From the NCBI GenBank assembly GCA_964392615.1, contig CAYMRB010000157.1, positions 1 to 19,843 on the forward strand: a stretch of 19,843 nt of DNA, written 5' to 3'. The stretch's first letter is position 1. Each line of letters begins with the position of its first letter. Made by a program: the position numbers and the translations under genes. Shown in pieces: positions 1-6,609 of this stretch. The notes under the pieces are model-generated. The model did not search any database. It was not told the origin of the DNA and saw only the letters and a program-made list of their open reading frames with translations. This DNA is from CAYMRB01 sp964392615 (GTDB lineage: Bacteria > Planctomycetota > UBA8108).

Positions 1-44
1 GATGCGGCGAGCACCGCCCGCTGTCCCGCCATCCGGCAACACCG

Positions 45-704
45 TCAACGATCGAGTGAGGTGAGCCCTTCCCGGACAGCGAGCTTCGTCAGCTCGGCGA
101 CGCTGTAGATGCCGAGCTTGCTTGTCAGATTCTTGCGGTGCGTCTCCACCGTCTTGACGGCGATGCCGAGACGAAACGCCACGCTCTTCGCGGACAGCCC
201 CTCCGCGAGCAGCTGGAGAACCTCCCGCTCCCGTGGAGTCAACACCGTGAGGGGCGAGGTCGTGGTCTCCGCGTCGCCTGCCTCTTCGTCGAGGTGAACA
301 TCCCCCAGCGTCGGGCTCAGGTAGGTCCGTCCGCCGACCACTGTCCGGACGGCGTCGCAGAGCTCCTCGATAGCACAGCTCTTCAGCAGGTAGCCGGACG
401 CACCGGCCTCCAGCATGCGACGGACGAGCGGCCGCTCGGAATGAACCGACAGCGCGACCACGCGGACGTTCCCACCGTGATTGACGATCTGCCGCGTCGC
501 GTCGATTCCGTTGAGCCCCGACATGCCGATGTCCATGACCGCGACGTCCGCTCGCCGCGTACGCGACAGCTCGATCGCCCGCCGACCGTCCGCGGCGTCG
601 CCGACGACCGTGAACCCGTCCTGAGCCTCCAACAACGCCCGCAGCCCCGCTCGGACGATCGGATGATCGTCGACAACCAGGACACGAATAGGGGATCTGT
701 TCAT
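45..704 (-). CDS. NarL/FixJ-family two-component response regulator
   Basis: A 219-residue protein with the standard two-part layout of NarL/FixJ regulators. The receiver domain (about residues 5-125) shows the acidic pair D12-D13, the phospho-acceptor D58 in the VMDIGMSG segment, S86 at the switch position and K108. After a short linker (about 130-150), a LuxR-type helix-turn-helix (about 152-213) begins LTPREREVLQLLAEGLS and contains the recognition-helix signature VKTVETHRKNL. By family knowledge, phosphorylation by a sensor kinase promotes dimerisation and DNA binding in the cytoplasm. No histidine kinase is visible; a partner could lie beyond the left edge or elsewhere. The ATG start gives a full-length receiver, but I see no clear Shine-Dalgarno upstream. 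It is divergent from the aminotransferase gene, so it might regulate it, but the sequence does not show this. Family assignment is secure; target and signal are unknown. Confidence 0.95.
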   Translation of the reverse strand: MNRSPIRVLVVDDHPIVRAGLRALLEAQDGFTVVGDAADGRRAIELSRTRRADVAVMDIGMSGLNGIDATRQIVNHGGNVRVVALSVHSERPLVRRMLEAGASGYLLKSCAIEELCDAVRTVVGGRTYLSPTLGDVHLDEEAGDAETTTSPLTVLTPREREVLQLLAEGLSAKSVAFRLGIAVKTVETHRKNLTSKLGIYSVAELTKLAVREGLTSLDR

Positions 705-881
705 GGCAGCACGGTCCAGGGCGGCCGCACCAGCCTGACGACCGTCGTTCTCGAATCCCCACCGATAGCGCGAAGCCTTGGTATACCCGACAGAGAGCTC
801 TGATCCAACCTTCGTTCAAGGCGACATCATGCCCCTTCTCCTCTTGCATCTTGGGCCGGCTTTCGCCACTCTTCCCGACAG

Positions 882-909
882 GCGCCGGATCGACGCGTAC
901 ATCCGGCGC
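882..909. promoter_or_regulatory. Inverted repeat in the divergent spacer, possible operator or leader hairpin
   Basis: GCGCCGGAT at 882-890 is the perfect reverse complement of ATCCGGCGC at 901-909, with a 10-nt spacer, so equivalent half-site positions are 19 bp apart. It lies 65 bp upstream of the aminotransferase ATG in the 270-bp spacer shared with the divergent response regulator. It could be a dimeric regulator's binding site or a hairpin in the aminotransferase leader. It is not followed by a T-run, so an intrinsic terminator is unlikely. The rest of the 705-974 spacer shows no convincing promoter and no gene. Confidence 0.4.
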
Positions 910-964
910 GTGTTTCCGCTCGGGATCCCGTCTCACCGTTGGGGAACCGAGTCCATCGCATTCT

Positions 965-969
965 GGAGG
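965..969 (+). promoter_or_regulatory. Shine-Dalgarno that fixes the aminotransferase start
   Basis: GGAGG at 965-969 sits 5 nt before the ATG at 975. The reading frame is open further upstream to a TTG at 939. The strong ribosome-binding site and the normal N-terminus of the resulting protein favour the ATG at 975 as the true start. Confidence 0.8.
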
Positions 970-974
970 CTCCC

Positions 975-2273
975 ATGTCTCTCTTCGCAGATCGCGTCGC
1001 CTCGTTGGGCACCGAAAACGCTTTCAAGGTCGGTGCTGATATCGCTCGAGCCCAAGCCGCCGGCGTCGATGTCGTCAAATTCAATCTCGGCGAGCCCGAC
1101 TTCGACAGCGCCGAGCACATCAACCGTGCCGCCTGTGATGAGATCAGCGGGGGGAACTCACACTATTGCGATCCCCAGGGCCTGCTGCCCTTCCGGGAGT
1201 CCATCGCGCGCCACGCCGGCCGCATGCGTGGCATGGAGTTCAATCCCGATCAGGTCGTCGTCACGCCCGGCGCCAAGCCGCCGATCGGCTACACGCTGAT
1301 GACCTACTGTAATGCGGGCGACGAGGTGGTCTATCCCAGCCCCGGGTTCCCGGTCTACGAGAGCTGGATTACGTACATCGGCGCCAAGCCGGTCCCTTTG
1401 CATCTCGAAGAGTCGAAGGAGTTCGCATTCACGGCGGAGGACCTGGCTCCGCTGCTCTCCGATCGCACCAAGGTCGTGATCATCAACTCGCCATCGAATC
1501 CGACCGGCGGCGTGCAGCCGAAGGAGTCGATCGCCGAAATCGCCGCGGTGATCCGCGAGAAATGCTCGGAGAGCGTGCGGGTCTATAGCGACGAGGTCTA
1601 CGACCAGATCATCTTCGACGGACTGGCCCACAACTCGATCGTCAGCGAGCCGGGCATGGCCGAACGGACGATCGTCGTCAGCGGCCACTCCAAGGCCTTC
1701 GCGATGACCGGTTGGCGGCTGGGCTATGCGATCCTGCCCTGCGCCGAAGAGGCCGCTATCTTCAAGAACTTCAACATCAACCTCGTGTCCTGCGTGCCGC
1801 CGTTCATCCAGATGGCGGGCAAGGAGGCGCTCGACAGCCCGGAGACCCCCACCGTCGTATCGGCGATGGTCGCGGCGTTCGAGGAACGGCGCGGCTGGGT
1901 CGTCGACGCACTCAACGCGATCGACGGCGTCAGCTGCGCGATGCCTCACGGCGCGTTCTACGTCTTCCCGAACATCGGCCCGGCGCTCGAGTCGCTCGGT
2001 GTGATCGCCGCGTACGATGCGCTGCCGGCCGCACAGCGCGAGCAAACGACGCCCGCGACGTTGCTTCAGATGTTCCTGCTCTACGAGCATGGCGTCGCGA
2101 CGATGGATCGCCGCAGCTTCGGAGCCATCGGCTGCGAGGGGCGGCACTATCTACGCCTGTCGATCGCGACCGACATGGACAGCCTGAAGGAGGGCGTCGA
2201 CCGCATGAGGCGGGCCTTCGCCGACCGCGACGGCTTCGCGGCCTGGGTCGCCAAGGGCGAGAACCTCAGCTGA
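975..2273 (+). CDS. Class I/II PLP-dependent aminotransferase (aspartate aminotransferase-like)
   Basis: A 432-residue cytosolic fold-type I aminotransferase. Visible landmarks are N175 in SPSNPTGG, D206 and Y209 in YSDEVY (ring-nitrogen and O3' contacts of PLP), the Schiff-base lysine K240 in SGHSKAFAMTGWRLGY with R248 nearby, and a substrate-carboxylate arginine, probably R394, in HYLRLS. The enzyme should transfer an amino group between an amino acid and a 2-oxo acid; the exact substrate cannot be read from sequence. Near the C-terminus, where many aspartate aminotransferases have a PGSAFG-type loop, this one has MDRRSFG (377-383), preceded by a stretch around 340-365. That suggests a subgroup whose substrate may not be aspartate. 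The start is set by GGAGG five bases upstream of the ATG. It is a lone plus-strand gene, divergent from the response regulator and convergent with the main minus-strand block. The family is certain and the substrate is open. Confidence 0.93.
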   Translation: MSLFADRVASLGTENAFKVGADIARAQAAGVDVVKFNLGEPDFDSAEHINRAACDEISGGNSHYCDPQGLLPFRESIARHAGRMRGMEFNPDQVVVTPGAKPPIGYTLMTYCNAGDEVVYPSPGFPVYESWITYIGAKPVPLHLEESKEFAFTAEDLAPLLSDRTKVVIINSPSNPTGGVQPKESIAEIAAVIREKCSESVRVYSDEVYDQIIFDGLAHNSIVSEPGMAERTIVVSGHSKAFAMTGWRLGYAILPCAEEAAIFKNFNINLVSCVPPFIQMAGKEALDSPETPTVVSAMVAAFEERRGWVVDALNAIDGVSCAMPHGAFYVFPNIGPALESLGVIAAYDALPAAQREQTTPATLLQMFLLYEHGVATMDRRSFGAIGCEGRHYLRLSIATDMDSLKEGVDRMRRAFADRDGFAAWVAKGENLS

Positions 2274-2287
2274 CGCGATCGAGGTTG

Positions 2288-2317
2288 GCAGCCAGCCCGC
2301 CCTGACGGGCTGGCTGC
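2288..2317. terminator. Hairpin between convergent genes, likely bidirectional terminator
   Basis: GCAGCCAGCCCG (2288-2299) pairs perfectly with CGGGCTGGCTGC (2306-2317) around a 6-nt loop, giving a 12-bp GC-rich stem. It begins 15 bp after the aminotransferase stop and ends 12 bp from the stop of the convergent HzsA-related/HEAT gene. Neither side has a real T-run, so it is not a textbook intrinsic terminator. Its position in a 55-bp convergent gap still makes transcript ending or 3'-end protection the most likely role. Confidence 0.75.
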
Positions 2318-2328
2318 GAATCGCTTGG

Positions 2329-5300
2329 CTAACCCTCGTCCTCCGACGACGGCGACAGCGCTTCACACGCCTCGAGAAGCGCGCGGCGCGTCGAGACCTC
2401 CGGGTACTCCGCGGCGAGCGCGCGGATCGGCTCGAGGCTCGATCGATCCGCGATGCGCTTCAACGCCGACGCCGCAGCGTGCCGCGTGTCGACGGCGTTC
2501 TCGAGATCGGCGACGACGTCGAGCAGCGGCCTCACCGCGCGACGGGAGCCGATCTCTCCCAACGCCCACGCCGCCGCTGCGCGCCAGCACGGCGTCAGGT
2601 CGTTGTGCAGAAACAGAACGCCCGGACCGAGCGGGTCGGGACGACCGGTGGCAGCCTCGGTCGGCTCATCGCGCACCGCGGCGATCAGCGTGTCGGTCGA
2701 TCGTTCGTCGGCCAGATTGCCGAGAGCGCGCGCGACGTAGAAGCACACCCAGTGCTTCTTGGGAAGCTCCAACACGACCGGAATGCCCTTGTCGAAGACG
2801 CGAGGGATCGTCGTGGGCTGCCGGCTGTAGCGTTCGAACGCCGCTCGGATGCGCGGCTCGTACTCGCGATCGCGGCACACCAGCGACAGAGTCTGCGCGG
2901 CCCGGTTCTCCGGGCCCGGGTCGCCGCCCCAGGCCCGGTGCGTCAAGCGAATCGCGGCCTCGATCTTCGGCGCCTTGGTCGCGTTCTTGTCGCCGAGAAT
3001 CGCGAGGCAGGTCTCCACGACCTGCGCTTCGAGACCGCAGCGACGAATGACTCGCCCCGTCAACGTCTCGTAGTCGTCGCTCGGCAGCAAGAGCGCACGG
3101 TCCGGATCGGTCGGCACCGATCGGATGAGATGCGGCACGATGCCACCCGCCCGCGTCGACCCCATCGCGTCGAGCGCTTCGATGATGAAGTAGTGCACGG
3201 GCGACGCGTGACACGCCATCAGCGCTTCGTGATCGCCGTACCAGTACGTGTAGCGAGGGTAGTCCTCGAGACCGGCGAACGCGCGCACGAGCGCGTCCTC
3301 GGCCGCGGGTGTGCCGATGCGCCCGAGCGCCTCCACCGCAGCCTCGGCGAGAAAGAGATTGGCCGTCTCCGCAACGTCGTTGCGGTCGATCGTCTCGGCC
3401 AGCATGACCACCGATGCCTCGTCACGCACGTATCCGAGTGAGCGAGTCGCCGCCTGCAGAGTGCGCGGGTTGACCGCGTCGAGAGAGTCGAATCGGGCTC
3501 CATCGCCGCGATGCCGCCCGCCGGAACGCCAGGCAGGGAACGGATTGACCTCCCGCTCGCGCGTCACGTACGAACGCAGAGCGGGACGTACTGCCGCACT
3601 GCCGACGTGACCGAGAGCCACCGCGGCACGGCGCGCGACGTCGCGATCGCCGCTGTCGAGACGCGCGATCAGATCGCGCTCGATCGCAACCCAGCTCGTG
3701 CCTGCGAACCACTCGCTCCAGCTCGCGGCCTGCCGCTCGCGCGCGGCCTCCGTGCCGAACGCGTCGAACGGCTCGGCGTGTCCGGTGAGATTCTCGATCG
3801 CGATGGCCGCAGCGCAACCGACCAGCGGATCGTAGTCGGTCAACGCGTCGAGAAGCGTTGGCACCGACGCGCGCGTACCGCAAACCGCGAGCGCCATCGC
3901 TGCGGCGACGCGAACCTCGCGCGAGCCGTGCTGGAGGCACTCGGCCAACGCCGGTGCCGCCGTCGGGTCTCGGAAGATCGCCAGTCTCTGCGCGGCCGAG
4001 ATCCGCGCTGCGGTCACGTCCTCGTCCTCGTCCTCGTCCTCATCCTCATCATCGTCGGAGGGCTCGCCATCGTCGCCGCGCAGCTGTCGGATCAACGCGT
4101 CGACTTCCTGCGCGCCCGTCGCCAGCGGATCGTCCACCTCGCCATGGCGGTTGATACCGGCGACCTCGCGATAGCGGTCGAACTGCAGCTCCATCAGGCC
4201 GGTGACGGCGGCGTTGTTGCCGCGGAAGCGATGCGGGTCTCCCTGACCGAGAAGCTTCAGCGGCTCGGTGCGCAACGCCAGCGGCGTGTAGCCAGATCCG
4301 GACGGCGCGGCGCGGCGCGGATTGTGACAGCCAACGCAGCCGCGACGCTCGCCAGGGCGTACCGAGATCCACGACATCTCGTTGAGCTCCGAGCGCCCCT
4401 CCGCGTCGACCGCCTGAAACGCGATCGGCGTGTTCGCGGGCACCTCCACGGCGAACGATCCATCGGGCGCCAGGGGCACCGTGCCGAGCTCGATCGTCTC
4501 ATTGCCCGCGTGCACGATGTACGAGTGGGACGAGCGCGTGGTCAGCCCCTTGCCGGCGATCACTCGGACAGCCCGCACGTGCGGCCACCCCGCGCGCGTG
4601 TTCTTCGTGTAACGCACGTTCTGGCAATAGAACACCCCGGTGGTGTCGACCCTGTCGTCGGTCGCAGGGTCGACCTTCTCGGCGATCACTGGAGGTCGCG
4701 TCCGGGCGCCGAGGAAGACCGGCGAGTGCAGCTCCCCCTCCGCAGTCTCGTGGATGATGACGGCCTGCGGCGGACGAGTGTTCGGATCGATGACGCCGAT
4801 CCGCCGGTAGCCGAACTCCTGAACGACGCGCTTCTTTCCACCCGAAACCAGCTCCACCGGCACGGTATTGCCGATCGTCGCCAGCAGCCGTCCATCGGGA
4901 AGCGCTGCGACATCGCCCGCGGCCATGCGGAAGTGCTCGAGGCTCACGGACCGCGCTCCGAGGTGTCCGACCGTGATGCCGGCCGAGGACAGGAAGGCGA
5001 CGCGACCGTCGGGCATCGGCGCTGGGCTACCGCACACGAAGGCCCGCAGCCGTCCGCCGTACTCGGGACCGACATGGAGCCCGAACTCGGTCGTGCCGTT
5101 CGTGCCGTCCGGGTGAATCGCGTGCAGGATCGTCTCGACCTTGCCGCGATCGAAGAAGTTGTCGGAGCGAATGAAGATGATTCGACCGTCGGCCAGGACC
5201 TCCGGCTCGTTGTCAAAGATGATGGTGTGTGTCAGCGGACGCACCTGACCGCCATCCCCATCCATCACGAAGAGCGCCCGCGATGGCGGGTTGTGGTACT

Positions 5301-6453
5301 CCTCGAACGTTCCGATTCGCGTCGACGTGAACACGATGCGCCCGTCGGGAAGCTCCGCCGGGTCGATGTCGTGAAACGGCCCGGTCGTCAGTCGTCGCGG
5401 CGGGCCACCGTCGGCGGGAACGCGGTAGATGTGGAAGAACGGCTCATCGTTCAGGGCCATCGACACGAGGACGGACGCGCCGTCGAACGAGACGCTGGGC
5501 GATCCGAGCGCGCCTTTGCCGGCATCGACCAACGGACGCGGCTCGACTCCCGGCCGGGCCGGCTCGAGCACGTAGAGTCGACGGCCGACCTTCATCGGCG
5601 CGGGCAGGTCGTGCTCGGGAAAGCCGCGCGACTTGCGCGGGTTGAAGATCGTGACGGACAGGCTGTCCGCCGCGGTGCCGGTCGGCCCGGAAGGGCGATA
5701 CAGGCTGCAGTCATCGCCGACGAAGACGATCGCCCGCGGCCATGCGAAGTCCGCGGGGACCGGGACCTCGACGACCGGGCCCGTCCAGCCCTCTCGTGCG
5801 GCGCGCGCGAGCACTTGCTTCCCCGCCTGATGGACCTTGCCGATCGGCGCCCCGGCGGGCTGGACCGCACCGATCGCGACGCGTCCCCACGGCGCCGCGC
5901 CGAACGCGCCCAGGATCTGCGCGGGCACCCAGCGCGAGTCGTCGAAGCTCGGCTGCTCCCAATGCAGGCGCTCCTGATCGCTACACTTCCAGGACCCGTC
6001 GGTGGCGAGGACGAGCTCGGCACCCCCCTTCAGCCTCACGACCATCTTCGCGAGCAGGCCGGCCGGCCCGGGAAGCGTGTTCACGGCTTCTACAGCCAAC
6101 ACGTTTCTACCGGGCTTGAGTAGCCTCGCGACGTCGAAGTGCTGCGGACGCCCCCACGCGTTGTTGTTGACATCGCACTCGCCGACAGCGTGACCGTTGA
6201 GGTAGAGCGCCCACAGATTGTCGCAGGTGATGGCGACGCTGGCCGATTCCACCTCGGCCGCGGCCGGCAGCGTCAGCGGCACACGGAAGTAGGTGACGCT
6301 CGCGGGAAAAGACGCCAACGTCACGCCGGCGCCGAAGGAACGCCAGACCCAGCTCGCGCCGTTGAAATCGATCGCTTGTTCACGAGCGTTCGCCGCGCTG
6401 CACGCGACGACCGCGACGAGGGCCGCAACCCAACACGATCGTGCCGTTCTCAA
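2329..6453 (-). CDS. Secreted HzsA-related protein: beta-propeller, mono-heme CxxCH and C-terminal HEAT repeats
   Basis: A 1374-residue protein with an N-terminal signal peptide (about 1-23, ending CSAANA). A galactose-binding-like beta-sandwich follows (about 30-175, including LYLNGH and a WGRPQHFDVARLLKPGRN segment). Then come PD40/TolB-type propeller blades (about 315-560; repeated LPDGRI/MPDGRV-like strands and a PFHDIDPAELPDGRIVFTSTR-type blade). The hydrazine-synthase-alpha-like middle region follows, with one heme c site, C706-x-x-C709-H710. A pure Asp/Glu linker spans 800-812. The rest (about 815-1374) is HEAT-type alpha repeats such as RAAVALGHVGS and RAAAAWALGEIGS. Relatives are called HzsA-related proteins in planctomycetes. 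Their function is unknown and hydrazine synthesis should not be assumed. It is the last gene of the five-gene block. The start is TTG, supported by GGAG seven bases upstream; the first ATG-type alternatives would lose the signal peptide. Confidence 0.85.
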   Translation of the reverse strand: MRTARSCWVAALVAVVACSAANAREQAIDFNGASWVWRSFGAGVTLASFPASVTYFRVPLTLPAAAEVESASVAITCDNLWALYLNGHAVGECDVNNNAWGRPQHFDVARLLKPGRNVLAVEAVNTLPGPAGLLAKMVVRLKGGAELVLATDGSWKCSDQERLHWEQPSFDDSRWVPAQILGAFGAAPWGRVAIGAVQPAGAPIGKVHQAGKQVLARAAREGWTGPVVEVPVPADFAWPRAIVFVGDDCSLYRPSGPTGTAADSLSVTIFNPRKSRGFPEHDLPAPMKVGRRLYVLEPARPGVEPRPLVDAGKGALGSPSVSFDGASVLVSMALNDEPFFHIYRVPADGGPPRRLTTGPFHDIDPAELPDGRIVFTSTRIGTFEEYHNPPSRALFVMDGDGGQVRPLTHTIIFDNEPEVLADGRIIFIRSDNFFDRGKVETILHAIHPDGTNGTTEFGLHVGPEYGGRLRAFVCGSPAPMPDGRVAFLSSAGITVGHLGARSVSLEHFRMAAGDVAALPDGRLLATIGNTVPVELVSGGKKRVVQEFGYRRIGVIDPNTRPPQAVIIHETAEGELHSPVFLGARTRPPVIAEKVDPATDDRVDTTGVFYCQNVRYTKNTRAGWPHVRAVRVIAGKGLTTRSSHSYIVHAGNETIELGTVPLAPDGSFAVEVPANTPIAFQAVDAEGRSELNEMSWISVRPGERRGCVGCHNPRRAAPSGSGYTPLALRTEPLKLLGQGDPHRFRGNNAAVTGLMELQFDRYREVAGINRHGEVDDPLATGAQEVDALIRQLRGDDGEPSDDDEDEDEDEDEDVTAARISAAQRLAIFRDPTAAPALAECLQHGSREVRVAAAMALAVCGTRASVPTLLDALTDYDPLVGCAAAIAIENLTGHAEPFDAFGTEAARERQAASWSEWFAGTSWVAIERDLIARLDSGDRDVARRAAVALGHVGSAAVRPALRSYVTREREVNPFPAWRSGGRHRGDGARFDSLDAVNPRTLQAATRSLGYVRDEASVVMLAETIDRNDVAETANLFLAEAAVEALGRIGTPAAEDALVRAFAGLEDYPRYTYWYGDHEALMACHASPVHYFIIEALDAMGSTRAGGIVPHLIRSVPTDPDRALLLPSDDYETLTGRVIRRCGLEAQVVETCLAILGDKNATKAPKIEAAIRLTHRAWGGDPGPENRAAQTLSLVCRDREYEPRIRAAFERYSRQPTTIPRVFDKGIPVVLELPKKHWVCFYVARALGNLADERSTDTLIAAVRDEPTEAATGRPDPLGPGVLFLHNDLTPCWRAAAAWALGEIGSRRAVRPLLDVVADLENAVDTRHAAASALKRIADRSSLEPIRALAAEYPEVSTRRALLEACEALSPSSEDEG
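4018..4056 (-). repeat. Simple repeat encoding an acidic Asp/Glu linker
   Basis: A low-complexity run of GAC/GAG-type codons (plus strand, roughly repeated CTCGTC units degrading to CTCATC and ATC) encodes 13 consecutive acidic residues, D800-D812, in the HzsA-related/HEAT protein. It lies exactly between the heme-bearing domain and the HEAT repeats, so it probably acts as a flexible, charged hinge. The repeat keeps the frame, so gain or loss of 6-nt units would alter linker length without breaking the gene. Confidence 0.85.
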
Positions 6454-6460
6454 CGTGATT

Positions 6461-6464
6461 CTCC
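6461..6464 (-). promoter_or_regulatory. Shine-Dalgarno supporting a TTG start
   Basis: On the minus strand GGAG is followed by AATCACG and then TTG at 6453-6451, a 7-nt spacing. The TTG opens directly into a canonical signal peptide (RTARSCWVAALVAVV), so this non-ATG start for the 1374-residue protein is well supported. Confidence 0.7.
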
Positions 6465-6484
6465 GACTGTCCGGGGCGATGGCT

Positions 6485-6512
6485 CACCGGACCGACGCCG
6501 TATCGGCCGGTG
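6485..6512. promoter_or_regulatory. Bulged hairpin upstream of the HzsA-related/HEAT gene
   Basis: CACCGG (6485-6490) pairs with CCGGTG (6507-6512) and, after a single bulged A at 6491, CCGA (6492-6495) pairs with TCGG (6503-6506) around a 7-nt loop. This makes a 10-bp stem in the 156-bp gap between the LamG gene and the HzsA-related/HEAT gene, about 32 nt before the TTG start. No T-run follows on the minus strand, so it is more likely a leader or RNA-processing structure, or an operator, than a terminator. A weak -10-like TACAGT lies at 6524-6519 on the minus strand, too poor to call a promoter. Confidence 0.4.
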
Positions 6513-6609
6513 CAGCTCACTGTATCATGCGAGAACGACACGCGACCACAGCTCCCGCGGGACCGGGCGACGGATTGTGCCGCCGCCGCGAGGAACTGCG
6601 CAGAAACGA

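Noticed and set aside
939..974. Upstream TTG start for the aminotransferase
   Set aside because: The ATG at 975 has a GGAGG box five bases upstream; the extra 12 residues have no family support.
3511..6123. 870-codon plus-strand ORF opposite the HzsA-related/HEAT gene
   Set aside because: Its translation is Arg/His/Asp-rich without recognisable domains, while the opposite strand encodes a clear multidomain protein. It is an antisense shadow caused by high GC at third positions.
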